Of a stretch of 49,107 nt of DNA, positions 36,611 to 44,753 are shown piece by piece. The notes beneath the pieces were generated by a model that ran no database searches, was not told the DNA's origin, and was given only the letters and a program-made list of their open reading frames with translations. The position numbers and the translations under genes are program-made. How positions within the stretch are numbered: the first letter of the stretch is position 1; the number at the start of each line of letters is the position of its first letter. This stretch comes from Edaphobacter sp. (GTDB taxonomy: Bacteria > Acidobacteriota > Terriglobia > Terriglobales > Acidobacteriaceae), in the NCBI GenBank assembly GCA_025462645.1, contig JAOAPB010000008.1:1-49107 (forward strand), written 5' to 3'.

Positions 36611-36843
36611 CGAGAGGCGGGACGCGTTGCGAAGTGGGGTTCTCCTATCTGAAGCTTGATCATGAACGCGTTCCTTTCGTCATGAAATGTGGTTTGGGAA
36701 ATGACTTGCGGTAAGAGGTACTCGTAGGGAAATAAGTGTACTCATTGAAGATCAACTTGCGTCTGATCAGCCCTGACAAGTCGGACAGTGTTTACTGACG
36801 CATTTGCCATCCAGTTGACTAATCGGAGAAGTGCTTTCAATCC
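36611..36843. other. Intergenic, nothing recognised
   Basis: About 230 nt between repeat copy 2 and the end of the ACR3 gene. No frame, promoter or terminator can be supported. Confidence 0.4.
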
Positions 36844-37965
36844 TCAGGCGGCATCTTCAACCGGATGCACCTGAAAGTTGCTTTTTCCTTCATTGAAGAA
36901 GCGCTTGCGGATCCAAAACGCTACGTTGACCAAGCCAATGAGTGCAGGTACTTCGATCAACGGCCCGACAACTCCAACAAATGCCTCGCCTGAGTTCAGT
37001 CCAAAGACTGCGACCGCCACGGCGATCGCGAGCTCGAAGTTGTTCCCGGCGGCGGTGAAGGAGAGGGTTGCGGACTGCGCATAGTCAGCTCCCACCTTTC
37101 TGCCCATCCAGAAGCTCACCAGGAACATGATGAGGAAGTAGATAACGAGCGGAACCGCGATCCTGACCACATCGAGCGGCAGGCGGACGATCAGATCACC
37201 CTTGAGCGAGAACATCACCAGAATCGTGAAGAGCAGAGCTATCAGCGTAAGCGGGCTGATACGCGGGACGAACCGAGTCCGGTACCACTCCTCTCCTTTG
37301 ACGCGGATCAGCACGAAGCGGGTTAGAAATCCCGCGATGAACGGGACGCCCAGATAGAGGCCAACACTCTTCGCAATCTGTGCAATTCCGATAGGAACGA
37401 CGCTCCCCTGCAGACCGAACCACTTCGGCAGAATGGTCAGGAAGACCCAGGCGTAGAGGCTGTAAAAGAGCACCTGAAAGACGCTGTTGATGGCAACGAG
37501 ACCGGCAACGTAGTCTGTATCTCCCTCGGCCAGCTCATTCCAAACCAGTACCATGGCAATGCAACGCGCGATCCCGATCAGGATCAGGCCGCGCATGTAA
37601 GCCGGTTCTCCACGTAGGCAGAGGACGGCCAGCAAGAACATCAGCACCGGCCCGATAAGCCAGTTCTGCACGAGCGAGAGCGCCAGCACCCGCTTGCTCC
37701 GAAAGACCTCACCGAGCTTCTCATAGCGAACCTTCGCCAGAGGGGGAAACATCATGATGATGAGCCCGATGGCGATTGGAATGTTCGTTGTCCCGCTCTG
37801 GAATCGGTTTACAAGGCCAGCCGACGAGGGAACGAAGTGACCGACCGCAACACCGATCGCCATTGCGAGAAAGATCCACAGCGTCAGAAAACGGTCGAGA
37901 AGGGAGAGTTTCTTCCGCGCGGGCGGCGCACAGATTCGGCCCTGCGTTAGGGGTGCGGTAGACAT
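36844..37965 (-). CDS. acr3: ACR3-family arsenite efflux permease
   Basis: A 373-residue inner-membrane carrier with ten predicted helices that expels arsenite. Family features: [20 protein letters not shown] at the N-terminus, and the essential Cys in helix 4, Cys135, in [19 protein letters not shown]. The late motif [20 protein letters not shown] carries the conserved Glu residues. It starts immediately after the arsR stop (TAA then ATG with no gap), so the two are translated from one message. This is the permease component of the module; no ArsA ATPase is present, so it should work on membrane potential alone. Confidence 0.93.
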   Translation of the reverse strand: MSTAPLTQGRICAPPARKKLSLLDRFLTLWIFLAMAIGVAVGHFVPSSAGLVNRFQSGTTNIPIAIGLIIMMFPPLAKVRYEKLGEVFRSKRVLALSLVQNWLIGPVLMFLLAVLCLRGEPAYMRGLILIGIARCIAMVLVWNELAEGDTDYVAGLVAINSVFQVLFYSLYAWVFLTILPKWFGLQGSVVPIGIAQIAKSVGLYLGVPFIAGFLTRFVLIRVKGEEWYRTRFVPRISPLTLIALLFTILVMFSLKGDLIVRLPLDVVRIAVPLVIYFLIMFLVSFWMGRKVGADYAQSATLSFTAAGNNFELAIAVAVAVFGLNSGEAFVGVVGPLIEVPALIGLVNVAFWIRKRFFNEGKSNFQVHPVEDAA

Positions 37966-38376
37966 TTAGCAAGCCTCACAGGAAGTGCCGTTGACTGGAG
38001 CTGGGAGCGGAGCGCCATCGAGCAGAGCGTATTTTGCCGGGGAGCAGCAAGCCTTGGTGAGCCGGGCGCGGTCGGCCTGCATTTGCTTCTCTTCTTTCAG
38101 CCATTCGAGTGTCTCCCGCAGGATCTGCGCAGCCCCGATGTGAGGTGGCATGACAATGCGGTAGTGCATCCACTTTCCTTCACGACGAGCGGCTACGATC
38201 CCCGAGCTTCGAAGGTAGGCCAGATGTCGAGAGATCTTGGGTTGAGGGCCTCCCAGAATCTCCACGAAATAGCAGACACAGATCTCCTGGTCTCCCATGA
38301 GGTTCAAGAGCCGGAGCCGAGTCTGGTCTCCGAGTGCCTGAAAGAATCGCTCAACGTTATAGGGCTTCGCTGCCAT
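37966..38376 (-). CDS. arsR: ArsR-family arsenical-responsive repressor with Cys-rich tail
   Basis: A 136-residue winged-helix repressor. It opens VERFFQALGDQTRLRLLNLM; the metalloid-binding helix reads EICVCYFVEIL (Cys33, Cys35), then the DNA-binding part QPKISRHLAYLRSSGIVAAR and wing REGKWMHYRI. Arsenite binding at the Cys cluster releases the repressor from DNA. Beyond the usual ~105-residue core it has a tail with Cys110-Cys111 (KACCSPAKY) and Cys133/Cys136 at the very end (TSCEAC). Its ATG lies 6 nt after a TATACA -10 box and has no ribosome binding site, so the message is probably leaderless. Confidence 0.93.
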   Translation of the reverse strand: MAAKPYNVERFFQALGDQTRLRLLNLMGDQEICVCYFVEILGGPQPKISRHLAYLRSSGIVAARREGKWMHYRIVMPPHIGAAQILRETLEWLKEEKQMQADRARLTKACCSPAKYALLDGAPLPAPVNGTSCEAC

Positions 38377-38382
38377 GCTCTA

Positions 38383-38421
38383 TGTATACGCCTTGACGTA
38401 TACGAACGCAACACATATAGT
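38383..38421. promoter_or_regulatory. Divergent ars promoters sharing an ArsR-type operator
   Basis: A perfect inverted repeat, GTATACG (38384-38390), 6 nt, CGTATAC (38397-38403), is the likely ArsR operator. The plus promoter for arsM is TTGACG (38393-38398), 17 nt, TATAGT (38416-38421). The minus promoter for arsR is TTGCGT (38411-38406), 17 nt, TATACA (38388-38383). The palindrome covers the arsM -35 box and the arsR -10 box, so one bound repressor would block both. Boxes and repeat are directly visible; repressor identity is inferred from the adjoining gene. Confidence 0.8.
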
Positions 38422-38449
38422 CGCCTAAGCAGATATGAGGAGGCAGTTT

Positions 38450-39337
38450 ATGTCGGAGCAGCTTTTGGCATCGGTGAAGTCAAAGTACGGCGCAGTGGCG
38501 GAGAGCACGCTATCGAGTGACCATGCCGGCGTGAGGGCGGTTGCGCAAGCATTCGGCTATAGCTCCGAGGAGCTCACCTCCATCCCGGCAGAGGCAAACA
38601 TGGGCTTGTCGTGCGGTAATCCCACCGCAACGGCGCGTCTACGTCCCGGTGAGGTGGTCGTCGATCTTGGCTCAGGTGGCGGGCTCGATGTTTTTCTGGC
38701 TTCCAAACAGGTTGGGGCCCAGGGCAAGGCCATCGGCATCGACATGACGCCAGCCATGATCGAGCGGGCGAAGGGCAATGCCGAAAGGGGCGGCTACACG
38801 AACGTCGAGTTCCACCTTGCGAGCATCGACCACCTCCCACTTGCCGATGCCTCTGTGGATTGCGTGATTTCGAACTGCGTCATCAATCTGGCTCCCGATA
38901 AGCTAGCCGTCTTTCGAGAGATTGCCCGTGTTCTGAAGCCGGGTGGACGGCTCGCAGTGAGCGACATTGCGCTCAAGGCCGAGCTGCCCGAGGCGATCGC
39001 TTCGAGTCTCGCGGCCTACGTTGGGTGCATCGCAGGAGCGATCCGCATTGAGGCGTACCGCGAGGAGCTACTGAAAGCCGGCTTCGAGTTCGTGGAGATT
39101 ATCGATAGCGGAGCGGATCTCAACGCTTACAAGAAGGTGGAGAGCCAAGCCGGTTGTTGCTCACCGGCGATGGACGAGGCAAGCCCGTTTGCCGTCGTTC
39201 AAGAGGCTTGCTGCACGCCCGCATCGAATGCCTCCACGTTGCACGATGACCTCACTGCTCTGCTGGACACCTACGACGTGAACGAGGCAGCAGCCAGCGT
39301 GAAGGTGTATGCCATCAAGCCAGGAGCACGCTCCTAA
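38450..39337 (+). CDS. arsM: Arsenite S-adenosylmethyltransferase
   Basis: A 295-residue enzyme methylating As(III) with SAM. The SAM site is [16 protein letters not shown] (about 70-85). The three conserved arsenite-binding Cys are Cys55 (MGLSCGNP), Cys143 (ISNCVINL) and Cys193 (YVGCIAGAI). The extended C-terminal part holds two further Cys pairs (AGCCSPAM and EACCTPAS). The start at 38450 is set by GAGGAGG with a 6-nt spacer; the ATG five codons earlier contains that site and is unlikely. Expressed divergently from arsR-acr3 and coupled to arsC by a one-base overlap (TAATG). With efflux and reduction it completes a detoxification path from arsenate to methylated arsenic. Confidence 0.94.
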   Translation: MSEQLLASVKSKYGAVAESTLSSDHAGVRAVAQAFGYSSEELTSIPAEANMGLSCGNPTATARLRPGEVVVDLGSGGGLDVFLASKQVGAQGKAIGIDMTPAMIERAKGNAERGGYTNVEFHLASIDHLPLADASVDCVISNCVINLAPDKLAVFREIARVLKPGGRLAVSDIALKAELPEAIASSLAAYVGCIAGAIRIEAYREELLKAGFEFVEIIDSGADLNAYKKVESQAGCCSPAMDEASPFAVVQEACCTPASNASTLHDDLTALLDTYDVNEAAASVKVYAIKPGARS

Positions 39338-39744
39338 TGCGGACCTACATCTTTGCCTGTGTTCATAACGCTGGCCGCTCGCAGATGGCCGCAGCGTTCT
39401 TCAATCAGCTTGCCGATCCTGCGAAGGCTCACGCGGTTTCGGCAGGAACCGAACCCGGTCCTCGCGTTCATCCTGAAGTTTTGCAGGTGATGCGCGAAGT
39501 CGGCATCGACCTCAGCAACGCTCAACCTCAGAAGCTGACTACAGAGTTGGCTCAGCAGGCGAATTTACTCATCACGATGGGCTGCGGCGAAGGGTGTCCT
39601 TATGTGCCGGGACTGCGGCGTGATGATTGGCCTCTCCCCGATCCCAAAGGCCTTCCGTTGGATGAGGTACGGACTGTGAGAGATGACATTCAAAGCCGGA
39701 TCTCTAAGCTGCTTAGGGTGGAGGGAGTGGCGAAGACGCTCTAG
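39337..39744 (+). CDS. arsC: Arsenate reductase, low-molecular-weight phosphatase type
   Basis: A 135-residue arsenate reductase converting As(V) to As(III). The P-loop FACVHNAGRSQMAAAF contains the nucleophile Cys8 and the anion-binding Arg14; Cys83 and Cys87 in TMGCGEGCPYVPG are the candidates for redox shuttling, and the DP loop is LPDPKG (Asp102). The Cys-x-x-x-Cys spacing and the GCGEGCPYVPG wording are closer to the actinobacterial/mycothiol-type enzymes than to the plasmid pI258 type, so the electron donor is uncertain. It overlaps arsM by one base and ends the plus-strand operon. The 143 nt after it hold no recognisable feature. Confidence 0.9.
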   Translation: MRTYIFACVHNAGRSQMAAAFFNQLADPAKAHAVSAGTEPGPRVHPEVLQVMREVGIDLSNAQPQKLTTELAQQANLLITMGCGEGCPYVPGLRRDDWPLPDPKGLPLDEVRTVRDDIQSRISKLLRVEGVAKTL

Positions 39745-39887
39745 TCAGCGGTGTGGCGCTTGTTGCACTGCAAGTTTTAATCATTCACTCAGGCGAGCAT
39801 ACACATTGGGTGATCGATAACTCTCACCCTCTCCTGGCGCGTCATCCTGCTCGCTTTCTAGCCCCTGGCAATAGCGGCGGCTTGGCA

Positions 39888-40345
39888 CCTAGAGGCTGTT
39901 ATGAACTACGATCACTGCTCCCTTAGGACCCTCCCCCCGGGGGGTACTTTGACTGCAAGTCATCTGAATTCAGCGACTTAAACGAATCTGTCGCTGCAAA
40001 TTCGTCATTATAAACGGGTTACGGCTAAAGTCGTCTTTCTAAAAGGTTTATTGGTTTAAAGAGAAAAGCCCCCGGTGGTGGCCGGGGGCTTTCTCTGACT
40101 CTGTATTAACTATAACCGATTGAGTAAAACTAGTATGCCACTTTGCGGAAGATCATTTTCGGAGGCTAAGCTCTTATTTTTGTTTGATTTGCGTGCGGAG
40201 CTGCGTATTAGTTTCGGCTCCAGGGGCTTGACAGGAAAAACAGGGAGCGGGGCTTCAGGGGCAGAGGACAACAACTGCCGTCAACAGAAAAAGGCACAAT
40301 GGTTGAGGCGCAGGCCAGTTCGCAAAGTTCATTACAGCCTCTAGG
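39888..40345 (+). repeat. Structured MITE-like dispersed repeat, copy 3 (right of ars genes, inverted)
   Basis: The most complete copy, inverted relative to the others. Its terminal inverted repeats are CCTAGAGGCTGTTATGAACT (39888-39907) and AGTTCATTACAGCCTCTAGG (40326-40345), 19 of 20 complementary. CTAG at each border could be a 4-bp target duplication, as made by some IS5-group elements. The main hairpin is AAAGCCCCCGG/CCGGGGGCTTT (40065-40075 with 40082-40092), one G-C pair longer than in the other copies. The second hairpin is CAGCGAC/GTCGCTG (39971-39977 with 39990-39996). No transposase gene lies inside. Confidence 0.88.
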
Positions 40346-40414
40346 CAGGTGATGGAAATAGGAGGAGCAGGTCTTCGCTTCGAGATGACGATCTCGTGTC
40401 CTATCACTCCTATT

Positions 40415-42055
40415 TCATGGGGTCGGCACAGCGACGGTTGTTTGATTGGAATATCCGCTCTCTGCTCCATTTGTATCCACCGCTGTGGCCGTGTAGTAGT
40501 AGGTTGTCCCCGAAGCAACGGTTTGATCGGAGTAATTGGTTGGGACTACCAGTGTTCCGTTGACCCTGGAGTAAGGGCCGCTCGAAACAGTAGAACGGTA
40601 CACGTTAAAACCGGCGATCTGGGACCCAGGTCCATTCCATGACAGGGTTACGGAATGAGACCCGGCAGTGCCGGCCAGAGGAACGGTCAACGTTCCATTC
40701 TGAGCATCGCTCCTGACCGTCAAGGTTCCTGCAGCGGAGCCACTCGTTGTTGGAGCGAAGCCAACGGTCAACGGTATCGACTGCTGTGTCCGCAGCGTAA
40801 ATGGGGTCGTCAGATTGCCAAGGGAGAATGCTGCTCCCGCCACGGTGACAGCAGAGACGGTAACGGATGCCGTCCCCGTGTTGGTGATCGCCACCGATTG
40901 GGATTGTGTGCTGTTGACTGTTACATTTCCGAAACTCAGCGTGGTTGGGCTGGACGATAAGAGTCCCTGTGGGGTGGGGACACCGGTTCCAGTGAGCGAC
41001 ACCCGCAAGTTCTGGTCAGCCGCGTTGCTGACGAAGGTTATGCTCCCGGTTGCACTTCCAGTCTTAGTGGGCGTGAACACCGCCGTATAGTTCTGTGTCT
41101 GACCAGGAGCCACCGAGAATGGAGTCACGAACCCTGATGCGCTGAAAGGCGCACCAGAGATCCGGGCGGCTGTAACCGTGATGGTTGTCGGGCAGTCGCT
41201 TACGATGCTGGCTGGAGAGGAGTAGCGGTATCCAAGGCTCGTATTCGGAAAAGCGATGGAACTCGGAGTAGCCACCAATTGGCAGGTGGGCGTCGTGGTG
41301 AGCCCCGGGACTTTGACTGGTTGCCCGTTTACCGTGATGTTCTGTTCTACTGCCTGCTCCTGCACCTGCACTGTCTTGTACACGCCGGGCAACGAGTCCA
41401 CATTGCCGAATGACCATGCCGCCACTACAAGGGAGACAGTACCTGACCCGACGGTGAAGGTCTGAGGGTCGGTCCATGCCTCGGGGCTTGGCGCTCCGCT
41501 GCCTGCGCTACATGGACCTGGGCTCATCGTCACGGCGCAGGTAGACGCCACCTGGCCGAAGCGAAGAGTAATGGCCCCGGTGGCTGTGACGGTGTCTCCC
41601 TCCTGCGCGTTGAGGGTGAACCAGGCTGGCCCAGAGGTCGTGGTGAGCGCTGGGATTGTCACTGGCTGTCCGTTTACCGTGATGTTCTGTGCTGCTGCCT
41701 GCTCCTGCACCTGCACCGTCTTGTATACGCCGGGCAGCGGGTCCACACTGCCGAATGACCATGCCGCAAGTACGAGGGAGACAGTATCTGACCCGGAGGT
41801 GAAGGTCTGAGGCGTGGTCCATGCCTCAGGGCTGGGTGTTCCGTTGCCTGCGTTACATGGACCTGAGCTCATCGTCACGGCACAGGTGGACTCCACCTGG
41901 CCGAAGCGAAGAGTAATGGCGCCTGAGGCCGTGATGGTGTCTCCCTCCTGCGCGTTGAGGGTGAACCAGACTGGCGCGGATGCGCCGGTCTGGCACCGTC
42001 CTATTACGGGGAGAGCAAGGGACAGGGCAAGGAGCGCTGCCGACAGTTTACGCAT
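40415..42055 (-). CDS. Secreted multidomain surface protein (duplicated module, HYDIN-like and Fn3 domains)
   Basis: A 546-residue exported protein. A signal peptide (MRKLSAALLALSLALPVIGR) is followed by two nearly identical 115-residue modules (about 29-143 and 144-256), each with WFTLNAQEGD, a Cys pair (STCAVTM-x2-GPC) and VYKTVQVQEQ. Two choice-of-anchor-D/HYDIN-like beta domains follow (LSFGNVTVNSTQSQSVAITN is typical), then a C-terminal fibronectin type III domain (VTLSWNGPGSQIAGFNVYRS). Such proteins are abundant on acidobacterial surfaces and may bind or organise polysaccharides. No enzymatic motif is visible. AAGGAAG precedes the ATG. It faces away from the chitinase gene. Confidence 0.82.
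   Translation of the reverse strand: MRKLSAALLALSLALPVIGRCQTGASAPVWFTLNAQEGDTITASGAITLRFGQVESTCAVTMSSGPCNAGNGTPSPEAWTTPQTFTSGSDTVSLVLAAWSFGSVDPLPGVYKTVQVQEQAAAQNITVNGQPVTIPALTTTSGPAWFTLNAQEGDTVTATGAITLRFGQVASTCAVTMSPGPCSAGSGAPSPEAWTDPQTFTVGSGTVSLVVAAWSFGNVDSLPGVYKTVQVQEQAVEQNITVNGQPVKVPGLTTTPTCQLVATPSSIAFPNTSLGYRYSSPASIVSDCPTTITVTAARISGAPFSASGFVTPFSVAPGQTQNYTAVFTPTKTGSATGSITFVSNAADQNLRVSLTGTGVPTPQGLLSSSPTTLSFGNVTVNSTQSQSVAITNTGTASVTVSAVTVAGAAFSLGNLTTPFTLRTQQSIPLTVGFAPTTSGSAAGTLTVRSDAQNGTLTVPLAGTAGSHSVTLSWNGPGSQIAGFNVYRSTVSSGPYSRVNGTLVVPTNYSDQTVASGTTYYYTATAVDTNGAESGYSNQTTVAVPTP
41290..41971. repeat. Tandem 345-bp duplication inside the surface-protein gene
   Basis: The two 115-codon modules correspond to adjacent DNA repeats, about 41627-41971 and 41290-41626. 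Long runs are identical at base level, for example CTCCCTCCTGCGCGTTGAGG occurs in both. The similarity goes beyond what protein constraint needs, so the duplication is recent or kept uniform by recombination. Confidence 0.8.
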
Positions 42056-42556
42056 GGGTCTTCCTTTCAGAGCGTAATCTGCTAACCAGCTGGGTTGTGA
42101 GCGTGATGAACCGACGGCAGGAGTACCCGAGCCTTCATTGAAGGTCCCGATATCAGTAAGTCATTTCCAATTCGCCTTACGGAAGTGGAAGAATTCCAGC
42201 CGTTGTGGACCCATTGAAAATTGTAGGTTTGAATTTGCCCGAGTAGTCTACGAATGCAATTGTACCTTGCTTGGCGACCCACTTCCTTGCGGCCTGATGC
42301 TCCTGGTTCACTCCTGGGACCTATGGCCACAGCATCAGCCGGTCGCCTTTGGGCTATGCAAAGAGGGTGAGTGGTTCCGTCAGCAGCTACACGCTTCTCA
42401 TAACCGCATATCAGTCAGGAGATACGTGCTTCTGTCGATCTCTGAAAGACGATGAGACCTTAGTAGGTCACTTGCCCTATTGCTATCGCCGCGTCGCATG
42501 GGGGAGAGTGGTTGCACACATTTTTAATCTCTTACCAGAGGTCCGTAAGCGGATAT
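42056..42556. other. Intergenic region between divergent surface-protein and chitinase genes
   Basis: About 500 nt that must contain both promoters. Small hairpins such as CTTTG/CAAAG occur near 42340-42357, but I could not match a riboswitch (a c-di-GMP type was considered) or a firm -35/-10 pair. Frames crossing it have no recognisable domain. Confidence 0.35.
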
Positions 42557-44671
42557 ATGCGAATCAAATCCATCTGCCTGATGTCTCTCTTCGTTTTGCT
42601 GCTGCACTCCGCGCATGCGCAAGGTACCGTACCCACGTTCAAGCATGACGCAGGTCAGGGCTCCTACACTCTTGTGGGCCGTGATCCGGCACAGGGTGGC
42701 ACCACGACTATTCCTACCGTGCTCGTTCCTGTCACGCTCTCTTTTGAGGCGAAGAAGACGACGGGCAAGCCCTTCGTCATGGACGCAGCTGCGGATGTGC
42801 CGCTCGTTCTCCGCTCGCCTGTCTTCTCCAAGTTCGCCTTCGCCTCGGGCGGCGCGACACAGTATGCGGATGCGATGCTGCGCACCACCTTTCCCAAGGC
42901 TGAGGGGTGGCATACGCTGCTGGGCAAGCCGGAGGTGAAGCCGGTGAAGATTACTGTCCCGGTTGGCTACGGCTACATTCTCACGTCGAAGAAGACCGGG
43001 GGCTCGTTCGCTGTCGTCGATGTCGAGTTCCTACAGAGGGAGATCTTCAAGCAGCTGCCGAAGCAGGACGGGAAGCTCGTCGTCGCGATGACGCATAACA
43101 CCACGTACTATGCCGATGGCGACGCAACCGTCTGCTGCTCGTGGGGAACGCATGGGGTCGACTCGGCTACGGGAAGCTCGTTTGTGCTGGGTTCTTATCT
43201 TCGTGCTGCGCCCGCCGTCGTCGAAGATGGCGACGTGCAGCCGCTTACGCAGCAGCTCGCGGAGTTCATCAACGATCCGCTGCACGATCCGCTGATCCAT
43301 GGCCGCAACGTCACGATTCCGGGGAATACTTTTCCTGGGTGGATGCGTCCTGCGGCGATGAGTTCGGATGGTCGGGGCGGCTGTAGTGGCACGGGTGTTG
43401 CGTCTACCTATTTTCTCCTCGAACCCACGAATACGAATCTCAAAAACAATTTCCCCGCATCGAAGGCCTTCGTCGCCCATGCAGGCGAGGCCACTTATCA
43501 TCTGCAAAACGTGGCTCTGCTGCCCTGGTATACCGGCGGCTCCGATGGTCCTGGGAGTACGTATAGCTTTCCGGATGCGAAGGCTCTCGTGGAGCCCGCT
43601 AAACCGTGCCCCGTAGTTGGGCGTCCGGGTGGTGGCATGCCTGCGGCTCCTAAACCTACGGTTGCGGCGATTCCATCGAGCGGCTCGTCGAATGGGCATC
43701 AGCTCATCGGCTACTGGGCGGGATACGGTGCGGCGGGTTCGACCTTTCCGCTTCGCGAGGTCTCGCCGCAGTGGGATGTGATTATCGTCGCCTTCTCGAC
43801 TCCGGATAAGAATGCGCCTGAGGGGACGATGCAGTTCCACACTCCGGCAGGGCTCGACACGGCGCAGTTCAAGGCCGATATTGCCTACCTGAAGAGCCAG
43901 GGCAAGAAGGTGATGATCTCGCTTGGGGGCGGTGGCCAGCACTTCACGCTCGCCGATCCCAACCGCGTTCCGAACTACGTCTCCTCGGTTACGCGCATCG
44001 TCACGGAGTATGGCTTCGATGGTATCGACATCGACTTCGAGAGCCCGTCTCTCTCCATCGGGCCAGGAGATACGGACTTCAAGCATCCCACCACGCCGTC
44101 GATTGTGAACCTCGTCTCGGCGCTACGTCAGTTGCACGATCACTTTGGTCCGAAGTTCATGATCAGCCTGGTGCCTGAAGGGACGCAGATTCCTTCGGGC
44201 TATCCGAGCTATGGCGGGCAGTTCGGGTCTTATCTGGCGATTACGTATGCGATCCGCGACATCCTCTCGTTCATCGACGTGCAGGACTACAACACGCCGC
44301 CGCTGCAAGGTCTCGATGGCGAGATCTACCAGCCCGGCTCGGTGGACTATCACGCTGCGATGACGGAGCTCTTGTTGCATGGCTTCAACGTTGGGGGCGA
44401 TCCCGCGCACTTCTTCCCGCCGATGCCGGCGGATAAGGTTGCCGTCGGTTTTCTGACGGGAGATACGACGCCGACTATCGTCAGCCAGGCGATGGACTAC
44501 ATCATCACGGGCAAGGCTCCGGCTGGAACTAAGTACAAACTGCAGAAGGCTATGGGTTATCCCGGGATGATCGGCGCGATGTTCTGGACTATCGATGCTG
44601 ATCGCAGGGGTAGCTACAACTTCTCCAATGTTGTAGGACCGTTATTGCACAGCTATCCCGCTGCCAAGTAA
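42557..44671 (+). CDS. Secreted GH18 chitinase
   Basis: A 704-residue chitinase from the ATG at 42557. A signal peptide (MRIKSICLMSLFVLLLHSAH, cut near AHA-Q) leads into an N-terminal domain of ~365 residues (VKITVPVGYGYILTSKKTGG), a Pro/Ser linker (about 370-395) and a C-terminal GH18 barrel (HQLIGYWAGYGAAGSTFPLR onward). The catalytic D-x-x-D-x-D-x-E motif is FDGIDIDFES, with the acid Glu at about residue 495; other barrel motifs are KKVMISLGGGGQ and FIDVQDYNTPP. The N-terminal region is not a chitin-binding domain I recognise. A TTG at 42512 would lengthen the N-terminus by 15 residues before the signal, so I prefer 42557 despite a weak ribosome site. Confidence 0.88.
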   Translation: MRIKSICLMSLFVLLLHSAHAQGTVPTFKHDAGQGSYTLVGRDPAQGGTTTIPTVLVPVTLSFEAKKTTGKPFVMDAAADVPLVLRSPVFSKFAFASGGATQYADAMLRTTFPKAEGWHTLLGKPEVKPVKITVPVGYGYILTSKKTGGSFAVVDVEFLQREIFKQLPKQDGKLVVAMTHNTTYYADGDATVCCSWGTHGVDSATGSSFVLGSYLRAAPAVVEDGDVQPLTQQLAEFINDPLHDPLIHGRNVTIPGNTFPGWMRPAAMSSDGRGGCSGTGVASTYFLLEPTNTNLKNNFPASKAFVAHAGEATYHLQNVALLPWYTGGSDGPGSTYSFPDAKALVEPAKPCPVVGRPGGGMPAAPKPTVAAIPSSGSSNGHQLIGYWAGYGAAGSTFPLREVSPQWDVIIVAFSTPDKNAPEGTMQFHTPAGLDTAQFKADIAYLKSQGKKVMISLGGGGQHFTLADPNRVPNYVSSVTRIVTEYGFDGIDIDFESPSLSIGPGDTDFKHPTTPSIVNLVSALRQLHDHFGPKFMISLVPEGTQIPSGYPSYGGQFGSYLAITYAIRDILSFIDVQDYNTPPLQGLDGEIYQPGSVDYHAAMTELLLHGFNVGGDPAHFFPPMPADKVAVGFLTGDTTPTIVSQAMDYIITGKAPAGTKYKLQKAMGYPGMIGAMFWTIDADRRGSYNFSNVVGPLLHSYPAAK

Positions 44672-44699
44672 TCCGGCTGCTTGTTTGGGGCAAAGAGAG

Positions 44700-44727
44700 A
44701 CGCCATAGGGATCGATTCCTATGGCGT
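44700..44727. terminator. Bidirectional intrinsic terminator
   Basis: ACGCCATAGG (44700-44709) pairs perfectly with CCTATGGCGT (44718-44727) around an 8-nt loop, between the convergent chitinase and ilvE stops. The plus strand continues TTTCG and the minus strand CTCTCTTTG, so T-runs are short on both sides. Confidence 0.7.
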
Positions 44728-44753
44728 TTCGACTGCTTGCAATTGTTTTGCGA

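Noticed and set aside
40120..40344. ~60-75-codon frame present in all three dispersed repeats (MSKTSMPLCGRSFSEAKLLF in copy 3)
   Set aside because: It begins at TTG without a ribosome site, differences among copies fall on all codon positions, and a one-base indel shifts the frame downstream. Conservation is better explained by shared repeat DNA.
42056..42556. Possible c-di-GMP riboswitch upstream of the chitinase
   Set aside because: Chitinase genes are known riboswitch targets, but I could not align the conserved loops or tetraloop receptor on either strand.
43031..44086. 351-codon minus frame opposite the chitinase
   Set aside because: Composition is that of an antisense frame and the plus strand carries an intact GH18 catalytic motif in the same interval.
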